Positions 23,030 to 34,450 of a stretch of 64,000 nucleotides of DNA are shown here, one piece after another; within the stretch, counting starts at the first letter, position 1; every line of letters begins with the position of its first letter. The DNA comes from Gnetum montanum (Eukaryota; Streptophyta; Gnetopsida; Gnetales; Gnetaceae): the NCBI GenBank assembly GCA_015680685.1, contig MNCI01020571.1:7859-71858 (forward strand), read 5' to 3'. The notes under the pieces are model-generated. The model was not told the origin of the DNA. It saw nothing but the letters and a program-made list of their open reading frames with translations, and made no database searches. The position numbers and the translations under genes were made by a program.

Positions 23030-23047
23030 TGGCATCATTGTCGGGGA
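23030..23047 (+). promoter_or_regulatory. Primer-binding site of element B, tRNA-Asp type
   Basis: TGGCATCATTGTCGGGGA against TGGCGCCGTTGCCGGGGA: 14 of 18 positions match and every mismatch is C to T or G to A. This is the best-preserved site in the window. Confidence 0.8.
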
Positions 23048-23153
23048 TGGTGCTAGTCATCTAGATTAGTTATATTATACACAATCATTATAAAGGTATT
23101 AATGATATATCTTTTAGAAAATATTAACTCACACACACCATAAACCAACAAGA

Positions 23154-25250
23154 ATGTCTCTCTCACATGGAAGCGATAATGTAATGTATAGGGAATGTAT
23201 TCATTGGAGAAATAACAAGATATATGATGAAGAAAATTGGAGTGACCAACTTTATGTAGGGGTTTGTTATGTTCATGACCACCCCAACAACACTCAAAGA
23301 CTACATTCACCTAAGGTAGAAAATCTTGGAGGAGATGATGTAAGTCTTGAATTAGGGGAAGCCTTAAGGCCTAAGACCTCCTCAAAACCTAGAAACAATA
23401 AATCAAAGGACCCTGAAGAACACCATAGTAGCCATGGCAAACCTTTCAATTCCTCATCTTCCTCTTCCCCTTCAAAGTCTAGTTCTAACGAAGATGAATG
23501 TAGGTATGGAGATAAGGCTCCACTAAAGGGTCGAACTAAAAATTGAAATTGAACCCATGGGAAAAGTCAAAGACATCATCATGAACCTAGACAACATCAT
23601 CACCATCAAATGAATAGAGATAGAAATTTCCCTTACAACCTGTTTGATGATGATGAACCCTTGTTGGCCACTAAGAGCCTAATGCATATCACAGAGGCCA
23701 TTAAGATATCTTGCAGGCATCACAAAAAGAGTTGTCTACCTAGGCTTGATATGGATAATATTTCTAAATTTGTAAAAGGCTATGATTTAGATCCACAACA
23801 TCATTTACAAGCCTTCCATGATGCTTGTGCTTTCTACAACATTGAAAGTGGGTGGCAAAAGCTTAAACTCTTTCCTGGGACATTAATCAATAAAGCTAAA
23901 GTGTGGTATAGATCATTAAGACCGAATTCAATCTAACGATGGTTCACAATGCTGGAACTTTTCAATGAGAAATACTAAACCTATGCGAGGGTGTTGAACT
24001 TGAGGAGACGGATCCAAGAGTGGAAGTAAGAACAACATGAACCCTTGGACATGGCCTTAGATAGATATTATGCCTTACTAAATAGATGCCTAGGGCATGG
24101 TTTCTCCAAGGAGAGGCAACGTTTCCACATCATAGATGGACTTAGTAATGAAATAAGGGAGATCCTTGGGATGTATGCCCTAGGGCAATTATATGAGCTC
24201 CAAGCCCATCAAATCCAAGAGCTAATCAAACATGTGACAAAAGAAGAAGGAGAGATATGAAAATGGAATAATGTTGAGAAATATCAATGGGATCCAACTC
24301 TTCAACAAAAGGAGGTCCATATCTATGGTAGGGAGAAATAGGTAGCTCTCAATAAGGTGATTCTATAACAAACCTTGCTGATATAGAAGTCTATTAATGA
24401 ACTTGAAGAAAAGTTGAATAGGATGTCCAAATGGATATATTAAAATGTTACAACTCTCATTGAGATGGTTGAGGAGAGGATCATGCAAAATAAGCTAGGC
24501 AATCATAGTAAACAAAGGATACAGAACCAAGAAATAGGTAGAAACACTTTTCAAAAAATGAGAAAAATAGCTAAATAAAGTGAGGCTATAGACTCAATGA
24601 CAAACGAAGATAATGGATGTGACATCTGCATATATGACCATTCAAATGGCCATTGCGTAGTCTTGTTACATCTACAGGAGTATTGGGTAGGTGCCTTAAA
24701 TTTGAAGTTTGTGCAAAAGCACATGCTTGGGAGATTTCCTCTCCCACAAGGTAATTATAAACAGTCCCACAGCTGATCATACCATCCTAGTAGGACTTAT
24801 CACTAGCCTCAACATGGTCATCAATCACAGTGGCAAAAACCATAGTCGTGGGGAAGGCCACCACCAAATTAGCCCTATCCATTGAAACTGCATGGATATT
24901 ATGTTCAACACCCTGTTTCTCCAACTAGTTCTAAATCACCACTACCACTCTCCCAAGTACCATCAACCCATGAAATCCCTTGAAGGGTCACCACCTCATG
25001 CCTCTTACCATCCATCCCACCCTTGATATTCTCATACTCCACCTCATTATATGCCACCACTAGCAACACAGGAAGGTTTGACACCACAATATCAACAAAT
25101 GAAAGCCACTTGTGCTACAAGTGTGCATAAACATGCTAACACTAATGGATCTCAACCGTAGCATAGGAAACATCCCTTCTAGAGGAAAGGTTGTAAGCTA
25201 AAGCAAACCACACATGGATCCCCCACATCATCCAAACTAGCATAATGCTA
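23154..25250 (+). pseudogene. Element B gag
   Basis: ATG at 23154 opens MSLSHGSDNVMYRECIHW, 107 bases after the PBS. The frame is open for 130 codons with a Ser/Pro-rich stretch, then a stop. After it come 108 codons (23610-23936) with MDNISKFVKGYDLDPQHHLQ and KLFPGTLINKAKVWYRSL, and 71 codons (24045-24260) with YYALLNRCLGHGFSKERQRF and IREILGMYALGQLYELQAHQ. The variant zinc knuckle CDICIYDHSNGHC is at 24618-24656, followed by a Pro-rich tail. Only a few breaks, so B is among the younger copies. No protease follows. Confidence 0.8.
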
Positions 25251-26935
25251 AGCTAGTGCACCACCTTCCTTTTTACAACTAACACCCTTTGATCATACAT
25301 AAGGGTCATCGTCCATCATTACTCCAATCCCAAACCCAAACAATAAATCTAACAGTGTGGGGAGACAAATAAATCTATGCATACCATATCATAATCAAGG
25401 GTGCAATCATGGGCCAGACATCCATAACATTAACATAGTGTGTGATTAACGATTTTTCTACCGAGCCACCACACCACTAACAAAAACCCAATGGCTACGG
25501 CATGAACGATTACCAATGTTTCATACATGCATTAATCTTATTTATCCACTTATTAATCCTTTTCATGACCAAATGTTGAGTCATGAGGGTTATCCTTCAT
25601 TCTAAGCTTTAGGATTCTTAAGTGTTTTTCATCTTTTTTTTTTTACAATTTGTTGTCATTTTTCTATTTCTTGAAACAATTCTTTCTATTTATTCCTAAT
25701 TTTTCTATTTGTGGTTGTTGTTTTCATTTTCCTTGTTGTGTAATCTTGCTTGTGAATAAAATGATCATGTAGCCCATTGAGGTGAGGTTTTCTCTATGTT
25801 GTTAAGTCATAAGGGATTGATTATTCGAACATTGAGACCACGACATCCATCCATCCATTCCATTACTAAGACGTTATTTGTGTGGTCATAATGACATTCT
25901 TTTTCACCATTAGACTAAAAATAACTTCATGATCATTGTGTCTAGGCAGAAGAGTGTAGAACCAAGGTGGAATGTAAGAAGTATGACATCAAGAGGATTT
26001 GTGGATTCTCTTTAGCCACTTCTATATGTTCTATCATGTTGCTGAGGTTGTAACCATATCCTTGTAGATCTAATGAAAAATGGGAGTAAGACTAACCTAA
26101 AATGACATTGAATAAACTTCTATAGGTCCCACTGGAAAGACATGTATCCATGCCTAAAGGTTGACAGCTTCTCAAAATAAAAAAAAAAAGTGTACCATAA
26201 TAAAGCTCCTTCCTTGGACAAAATGACAAGTGATGTTACTCCTCACAACTATGATAGCCTTATGGTTGTCCACTAACATGATGAAATGATGTGATGTCAT
26301 TGTAATGTGGTGTGGACTTGGTTTGAATCTTGGAAAAAGGGAATCATGATTATTTAACCATTAATAACACACAAGGTTTCATTGTGTCCATGGTAAGACA
26401 CCTCATGTCCCAATTTCTACAATCCTTTCTATAGTCCATCTCATTCATTTTCCAGGTGATCATAACTTATGGTTTTGTGTAACATAGAGTTATTATCTCA
26501 AATTGGTGATTTTAACATATGTGTTTTGTTTCATAGGTATGCGTTGCATTCAACCCCTTTAGTGCCTATAGACACTTTTAGGTGTGGTTACATGAGGGCA
26601 TTAATGGCTGATGCCTGCTTTGGGGAGGACCCACTTGTGTACCTTTTGTGACTTGTACTTGTTTAACATAACCACATTATTCTTCATCTTCCAAGTGCTC
26701 AATTGTTACATTTTGTTGTTTCCCTTCTCATATAACTTGATCCATCCACAACCTCAATTTCAATGCCCTTTTTCTTGCTCATTTTAGTGCATTTCACATT
26801 GATGACTCCACCTTCAACCACTTCTGGTGCCTCCATCTGATTTTCTACTTACCCAAAATAATGGACCTACCTTCAAACCTTCCAACCAATCCCAAAGCTT
26901 TGTTTCCATACTTAGTTGCCCCACTTACTACAGAT
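25251..26935 (+). other. Element B spacer between gag and ORF3
   Basis: Mostly non-coding. T-rich words at 25620-25740 resemble the sequence after pol in A (34550-34680) and the end of D (63770-63900). A short segment MRALMADACFGEDPL near 26590-26640 aligns with ARALRT-x-AYYGEDPL near 35630-35675 in A, so part of the spacer may have been coding. Confidence 0.6.
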
Positions 26936-27030
26936 TCATGGACCTTAATATTGACTACTCGATATGGGGTTGGACATGATGTTGGATACTTGGTATCGGG
27001 TTGCAAAAAACCTATATATATGATCCCTGT
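26936..27030 (+). promoter_or_regulatory. U3-like internal promoter before ORF3 of B
   Basis: The block resembles the U3 of the B LTR: ATATTG, TACTCGATAT, GATGTTGGATACTTGGTATC, then CCTATATATATG and a shared GTGGTGC. The LTR at 22190-22290 has ATATTG, TACCCGATAT, GATGTCAGATATCTGATATC, CCTATAAATAC and GGGGTGC. The order and spacing agree, which suggests a promoter duplicated from, or evolving with, the LTR. Confidence 0.5.
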
Positions 27031-27248
27031 GGTGCCAAAACTTCATTCTCATCATTTGTTGCTAGGGGAGTTGTTCAAATCAATTGTGTAAGGTCATACA
27101 AGAAGATAAACACTTTTTGCATATTTTTCTTGAAACTTTTTTTAACTTTGCAGTCATATGAACAAAGAACTTAATGAACTAAGGTAACAAGTAAGGTATA
27201 AATTGATTAATGATAAAGAATACAACCTTAGTAACACTTGATCTTTAC

Positions 27249-27258
27249 TTGATTGTAG
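27249..27258 (+). promoter_or_regulatory. Candidate 3' splice site at the ORF3 start of B
   Basis: ttgattgtag directly precedes ATG. Element A has tgattatag at the same place. Donor-like aaggtaaca lies at about 27181. Confidence 0.4.
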
Positions 27259-29640
27259 ATGGTCCCAAAAAGAGATGCACAAGGAGAACCTTCACAGAGA
27301 GCACCCAAACATCTACGAGGTGGTAGGGGATAGCAGGGTGAACTGGCAAAACATGAAGAGCAAGAAGCCCAATCTTTCATCATCCATCAAGAGGCCTTTG
27401 CTACTGGACAATTGGTCCAAGGAAAGGCTGTAGAACCACTAGCTCCTGTGTAGGGACAATGTCTCATGTTGTCCCTTGATTACCTCACGGACATTCAAGA
27501 AAAGTCCACGTTGACCATGGTCAATGTGGAAATGAATTTTGGCCCATTTATGGAGTTTTCTCTAGAAGTGGTTTAGATGCAACTTTAGGTGTCACCCTTG
27601 TGCCTATTCTTTTGGATAGTAGTGAATGGTACCTTGGTGAGACTCACCAATTTTGGCATCACAAAAATGAAGGCATCACTATAAACATCTATGGAGTTAA
27701 TGTCTCTTTTTCAGTTAAGGTAATTGTAGCAGCCCTTAATCTACCAAACGAAGGGGCTAAGGTAGCCCATTTGTCCACTAGATTTAACCTTGACACCAAA
27801 AAACTATGGCTGAAATGAGCATACAGCAAGGAAGAAAAAACATACAATGAACTAACTCTAGAGGAGAGGACATACTTCAAGATCGGCACATACCATCTCT
27901 TTTGAACTGAAGGGCTTAACAGGATTTCAACATGTGCAACTAGGGGAAGTGCTATCTTAATGGGAAAATACATGGCCAACCTTTCCTAATTTTACGTCAC
28001 CAAAATTCAAAGGTGGTTTGAGGAGAAAAAGGTAGGGAGGCTAACACTACCATTTACTTGCCTAATTAGGAGCAGAATCCCAGTGGTCTAGGAAAATTTC
28101 TAGAAATTTCGCATCTTCCAAGTGATGCTTAAAACTGGAGAAGGTGCCATAGTTGTGGTAATGCAGCGTCAAGATGCGGTAGGTACAATAGAGGTAATAA
28201 TCGATCATATTAAAGAATCATTCAATGTTCCTGTTGTGCCCCCAGTGGATCTGACTAGGGCTAGAGATGCACAAATGTTGGCTAAGACTTCGATGACTCC
28301 TGTGGTGCATGAGGATGTATTGGATCGACTGTTGCAAATGGGGCAAGTGATGACTACTTTGTTTGACATTCCTAGTGATGTCACTGCAGCACAATTAGAT
28401 CTCATTGCCACTAAAGAAAGCTGGTCATGGTTGAAGTCAGTGTAGAACATGTAGAAGTAGAAGTGCAAATGTTACAACAAGTGTTGGCCACCTTGAGAGC
28501 CGAACGATGGGATCTTGCCCATTTTGTTGTGCTTGACCAGCTGGAACAATGTAGGATAGAGTAGTTGGCCAAGCTGATTGAAGATAAATAAAGCTACCAA
28601 GAAAGAAAAAGAGAAGGTAGTTTGGAATGCCTCAGCTAATAATGCACAATCTTATGCATATAAAAAGGCATTGACCACCACACAAGAGGAAAACAAGCAA
28701 CTCGCTACCGAAAACTCAAGGTTGACCATAATTGAAAAGCAAAAGAGTATTCTTGAGGAGAGTGTCCACTAGTTAAGAGAACAACTGGTGAGGATCAACC
28801 AAGACATTAATAGATTGGCTAGAGAAAATAGAATCCTCTTAATGGAGGAGGTCTATGCTATTTGATAAAAATCTTCAATTGAAATCAGTGCATGGCAGAA
28901 TGAGGCCAAGAAGCATGAAAAGTTGAAGGAACACTTCCACAACCAAGTAGGCATGTATAAATAAATGAATGAAAAGGAAATATAGATGGCTAAAGCTTGC
29001 ATTGAGTCTCTATCAGCATAAAATCCTAAATGGTAGCCAATTTTGGATAGTTATGCTTTGGTCCACTAGGTGAAATTCAAAAATAAAGACCTGCAAATTG
29101 AGGATTTGAAAGAGTACATGACGTTGGATAACCTTAGATATGCCGACCTTACCATGTTAACAGCAGGAAGGCCTCACAATGAGTTGGAGAAGTAGGTAGC
29201 AGCCACCTACGCATTTTATGAGAAAGAGTTTGTAGATAGAAAAGATGCTTTGCAAAAGCTTGACATAGCAAACTTGGAATTGGAGGTGGTTAAATCCAGC
29301 TACCATGGATAGAAGGATGTTGCCTCAGACCTAGCTAGGAGATTAACTAATTATCAAGAATTCAAAGAAAAAGCTAGGGCCTTTGAGGAAGAATGATAGT
29401 AGTTTGCAGCTTGGCATGTGAAGGCTAATAAGATGTTCCCACAACTATCATGTTCTTGGGACATATTGGCATCGACACACATTAGTTCAGTAGCTTGGAT
29501 GGTACACGACCCAAGGATGGAAGAGGAAAATTTGTAGGTATTACTTGATCATTTTAAATTTCACAAGCCTGGCGACAAAGGGAAGCGTCCAATGGAGAAG
29601 CCACCACCTCCAAGCACTACATGCATTTTTCTTTTGCATC
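27259..29640 (+). pseudogene. Element B ORF3: third retrotransposon protein, coiled coil
   Basis: ATG at 27259 opens MVPKRDAQGEPSQRAPKHLR. Later segments: SSEWYLGETHQFW with INIYGVNVSFSVKVIVAALN (27620-27760), whose form (short V-x-G motif, then I..ALNLP) resembles the N-terminal domain of plant transposon-associated proteins; VVVMQRQDAVGTIEVIIDHI and VHEDVLDRLL with LFDIPSDVTAAQLDL (28145-28400); and from about 28450 to 29400 a Glu/Lys/Leu-rich stretch with heptad character, for example YKKALTTTQEENKQLATENS. The end is Pro/Lys-rich (about 29560-29620). It aligns segment by segment with 36409-39258 in A. I do not recognise a function. It lacks membrane segments, so it is not a typical env protein. 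Stops break it into several frames. Confidence 0.6.
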
Positions 29641-29799
29641 TTGTAATATTGTGTTCTAATTTTTGTAAATCACCACTATGCTATGTAAGAATCAATTGTT
29701 TTGTTTGTTGTTTAAGTTAGTCAATAATCCCATACCTCTCCAATATTTTGTAAAGAACTTGTTCCTCATTTTGTTTGACTTGAGGATGAGTTTTCATTC

Positions 29800-29812
29800 A
29801 GTCGTGGGGGTA
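29800..29812 (+). promoter_or_regulatory. Polypurine tract of B
   Basis: Purine-rich tgggggta immediately before the 3' LTR, matching tggaggta before the 3' LTR of A. It would prime plus-strand DNA synthesis. Confidence 0.6.
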
Positions 29813-30678
29813 TGATGAGTCATGAATTTGTCAACCCTAATATCGGATACTTGATATTAGAGCCTAAAAAGTGATGTTGAATATTTGATATTGTCTCCTC
29901 CATGCTAGCCTATAAATACAACACTTGGGTGCACGGTTGATAGGGGAATAGAAGAAATAGTTTTAGTTTTAGTTTTTAGTTAGTTTCTTCATAGATTGTT
30001 TTTTAGTCCTCTGATTTTCCCAATGCATGCCTATAGTGTGATGTTTATAATCGTACAACACCTTTGTTCGAGTGTGACATACTTAGACACGTTAGATGAT
30101 TGGAAATAAAGATCGAGATTACTTCCATCATTGCAGCATCCACTTAGATTATTATTGCTTTTAATTATTGATTATTTACTATTTCCTTTAGTTAATATTT
30201 CCATTTATTGCTATTTACTATTCCTTTCATTAAGCGAAATGTGTACGCCTTAGTCACGAGTGCTTAAGTGTAAGTACTTGGTAATCTACCAGTGTATCGT
30301 TTGGCACACCTAGTGACATATGCTTGGAAATCCTAGAAGTAGTCTCATGAAGTCCAAGGCATGTACAGATGATTAAGAATGGATACTCATCGCACGTAGG
30401 CTAGTTTAGGTTTTACTCTCCATTACTCAGTAGCTTAATTAATTCATCTCTTTGTCATCATTAGAAGTAGCATAGAATTAAAGAACATCATATGCTTGAC
30501 TTTGGATTAAACCATACATGACAAAGCTACCACTAGTCCAAGTGGGAAGACAATGAACTACAATCAGAGCATAATGATCTAGATACCATAATTAGTCCCA
30601 TCCATAGAATTTGATCAGATCATGTGTGAATGATTATGATTCATATGGTTGAGCATAGGGATGCCTCATCGCTCATCA
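29813..30678 (+). repeat. 3' LTR of element B
   Basis: Starts TGATGAG and ends CTCATCA, a 7-bp inverted pair. Collinear with 22162-23028. TATA at 29909-29918, AATAAA at 30105-30110. Confidence 0.9.
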
Positions 30679-30683
30679 CCAAG

Positions 30684-33600
30684 CCACACAAAAGATCCTT
30701 CTTGAGAACCAATAGCTCCATGAAGTCCTCATAGACACCTATGGTTGTGAACCCTACTCCTGCCTCCTCTATAATGCTGGTTGAGCCTCCTTCAAACCAA
30801 AACACTCCCTAGTTGTACACTGTCATGCTGACCCACATGGTCACTAATTGGATTAAGGTCAACCATCTTTCGAGGAAGAGATCTAATCCTTGAAGTTCCT
30901 TAATCTATTTGCAAATTGCTGAAAATGAACCTTGCAAAGATCTTTTGGACTTAGGTTGTAGAGTTAACTTGATCTCACAAGAAATGTACAAATCCTGGAA
31001 CCTACCACCTCTAAAAAAGAGCAACATCAGGTTAGAACGAATAGACCAATTCATTATTGTTCCTTTGGGATTGGCTGAGGACATTATGACCATCATTTGT
31101 GGGTGGTCATATCTTGTTGATTTATTAGTAATCCATGCGAAGAATGGTAAAAGAAATTTCTCTATTATTATGGGGAGAGCATGGCTTAGTACAATTGATG
31201 TAGAGTTTAGGATTTGAGATCTCTCCTTTGAAATTTTCAATGAAAATGAATTTGAAAAGATTGAGAAAAAGCATGTTCCATGCATCGTGTATAGTGACAT
31301 AGGGTGCCACTGCATCCAAAGGTTGTGGACTGTAAAGTGTACATCCTTTAAAGCATGTAATCAGTGTGCTAATGTCACTAAAATACAAAGGTGCTTGTAC
31401 ATTGTAGCCACTAAATAGGAGGGCACTTGGTGGCTGATAATTGAAAGAGAGGCTGAATTAATGATGTGTATGAAACCAGCCAAGAGTCGCACAAGATCTT
31501 ATGTGAAAAGAATGAATCAACTAGAGTAGATCCATTACCAACTCTCTGATGATCAAGGAGAAATCAATTGGGAAGAGTTGAAGATTCCGAAGACCTTCAA
31601 GTAGGAGCCCCTAAAGCTAAAATCTCTACTGGCAAGAATGGAATATGCATTCCTCAACAATGGCAAGTTAGTTATCATTAATGCCACACTTGCTCCCTTG
31701 TAGAAAAAGAAGTTGCTAGAAGTTGTGAATAAATGGCCAATAGTCTTTTCCTAGTCATATCACAAGATCACTAGAATTGATCCAAAAATATGCTAGCATA
31801 GAATCTATATTAACTTCTCCATCAGACCAAAAAAGTAGTTGCAAAGACTCTTGAATCCTAAACTCAAGCAGATCATTAAGGAGGAGAATGAAAAACTCCT
31901 CAAGGTGAGGTTCATTTACACCATTACAAATAGTGAGTGGGTTAGCCCACTTGTTAGAGTACCAAAGAAAGGAGGAAAGTGGAGGGTTTGTATTAATTTC
32001 AGGCTGTTGAACATCATGACCTACAAAGATCACTTTCTGTTGTCATTTGTGGACCAAGTGTTGGATACAATAGTGGGGCATTGCTATTATAGTTTTTTGG
32101 ATGATTATAGTGGCTATAACCAAATCTAGATTGGGCAAGAGGACTAGGCTAAAACAATTTTCACAAGTTATTGGGGGACTTTTGCATATAAAAAGATGTC
32201 CTTTGGCCTGCATAATGTTCTTGCTACTTTCCAACATTTGGTTCTTAACATCTTTCAATAGTAGATTGGTAGCAATGTAGAAGTCTTCATGGATAACTTT
32301 TCTACCTACAAGGATATATTTGAACAAGCCTTGGACTATCTGGAGTAAGTGCTTCAAAGATGTGTAGAGATCAACCTAAGGCTCAATTGGCAAAAGAGCC
32401 ATCTAATGGTCTAAAAAGGCATTGTCTTAGGGCAACGAATTTCTAGCAAAGGGATCAAGGTGGACCCAGAAAAGATAAAGGTCACCTAAGGAATCACCAA
32501 ATAGCCTAAAATGATTAAAGATTCAAGGTCATTCCTTGGACACATTAGTTATTATACACATTTCATTAAGAACTTTTCTAAGATTTCCAAGCTATTGGTG
32601 GAGCTCACAAAGAAGGATGCATCGTTCATATGGACTAAGGAATGTACGCATGCATTCTAGCACCTTAAGCATAAGCTCATAGAAACACCAATCCTACGAG
32701 CACCAAATTGGTTCAAACCATTTCATATCATGATGAATGCATTCAACTATGCCTTGGGAGTCGTGCTTACATAGATGGATGATTAGAAATATCCATATTA
32801 CATCACTGTACAAGAAGGAGCATTGTGGATGCACAACTTAATTACACCACCATTGAAAAAGAGCTCATGATAGTGGTGTATGTTCTAGAAAAAATTAGGT
32901 ACTATGTGCTTGGATATAAGGTGTTTGTGCATACTAATCATAGTGCTATCATGTTTCTTATGAACAAACTAATGATGAGCCCCCACATCATATGGTGACT
33001 AGTGATACTACAAGAGTTTGATCTAAAAATGGTGGATAGAAAAGGGACCAAGAATGTGGTGGTTGACTAGTTGTCTTAGTTAAGATGGGGTAACAAGGAG
33101 GAGGAGAGCCCACTATTAGACTAATTTCCTGATGAACTCCTCTTTGCTGTTGCTATTATTAAACAAGATCCCAAAGAAATCAATTGGTACAAGGACATCC
33201 TATCCTATCTACTCATTCAAGAGATGCCATAGGGGTGGGACCACAAGAAGAAATAACAATTTTTTCACCAGGCCAAACACTTCATAGAGATCAATGACAA
33301 CCTTTACAAGGTTTGCACAAATGGCCTAGTAAAATGGTGTATCCCTGATGCAGATTAACTGTGAGTTCTCCAAGATGCACATGAGGATCCTTGTGGGGGC
33401 CACTATGCTAGGATGTGAATGACCATTAAGTTCCTCATGGTAGTGTACTATTAGCCTACACTCTTTAGGGATGTCCATCACTTCGTCTGCTCTTGTGATA
33501 GATGCCAATGTGATGGGGGGGTGTCTACTTGTATGGAAGGATCCCAATAGTGGATCCAACTATTGCAACCTTTTGATCTTTGGGGAATTGACTTTATGAA

Positions 33601-34450
33601 GTCCATCAACCCCATGTCTAATGGAAAGGCCTATATAATTGTAGTTGTTGAATATTATATGAAATGGGCAGAAGCTGCAGTCGTCATCGATGGTACATCA
33701 TTTTTGATGGCTTGATTTGTATAACAATATGTTGTAAACATGTTTGGTCACTAGTTTCTAATAATTGTACATATTTCATGGGTGTCACTTTTTGCAAACT
33801 CATGCAATGCTTGGGGAGTTGAACATAAATTAACAACTCCATACCATCCCCAAGTCAATGGTCAAGTTGAAGTCATAAATAGGAAGATAATTGAAATTCT
33901 AACTTGCACTATTGGTAAGTATAGAAAGGACTAGAACTATAAACTCAATGGTGCCTTTTGGGCTTATCATTCAACATGGAAACTTTCTATAGGATACTTT
34001 CCCTATGAGTTAGTATATAAAAAACTCTCAACACTTCCCATCCAAGTAGAACTCCATACACTTTCAATTTTATGTGACCAAACTTAAATCTAAGCCTAGA
34101 ACAAAAAGAATGATTAATAAACCTCAATGTGCTAGATGAGAATTGCTTAGTGGACCTATCATCAAACAAAGTGCACAAGGCATACAATAAACAATGACAT
34201 GACCTTAGGATTAGGAATGTGAAATTTCAACTAGGAGATATGGTGTTATACTAGAACCCCATACATGTTCCTCCATGAACCAAATTTCAAATGCTATGGA
34301 AGGGCCCTTACATTATCAATGAAACCTTTCCATATAAGGCCATGTTGATCTAACAACCTGATACCCTGAATAAAAAATTATTAGTCAATACTCAACAAAT
34401 AAAGCCTTTTCATGAACAATGAGTAACTAGTGGACATAATGCATTAACAA
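30684..34450 (+). pseudogene. Element A pol: protease, RT, RNase H, integrase
   Basis: Downstream of insertion B. Protease: DLGCRVNLISQEMYKSW (open frame 30909-31217) and IIMGRAWL. RT: SEWVSPLVRVPKKGGKWRVC (31930-31990), then VFMDNFSTY at about 32283-32305, where FMDD is expected, so one catalytic Asp reads Asn. RNase H: YYVLGYKVFVHTNHSAIMFL near 32900. Integrase: a zinc finger with GGHYARM and CSCDRC, then FDLWGIDFM (first Asp kept), a lost second Asp region (VHISWVSLF), and TTPYHPQVNGQVEVINR (Glu kept). It ends near 34450 with KVKFQLGDMVL-like and LQMLWKGPY-like chain-end motifs. Many stops. Confidence 0.85.

Larger units (their letters stand above)
22162..30678 (+). mobile_element. Element B: LTR retrotransposon with gag and ORF3 but no pol, nested in A
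   Basis: Two LTRs (867 and 866 bp) flank 6.8 kb with PBS, gag, spacer, internal promoter-like block, ORF3 and PPT. No protease, RT or integrase motif can be found inside. The gag tail (to about 25250) passes directly to the kind of spacer that follows integrase in A. By eye the LTRs differ at roughly one base in ten, mostly transitions. The flanks CTAAC and CCAAG are a poor match for a 5-bp duplication. It must have used enzymes from a related element such as A. Confidence 0.8.

Noticed and set aside
27689-27979. 96-codon minus-strand open frame
   Set aside because: Antisense of ORF3 of element B, whose plus-strand segment aligns with element A.
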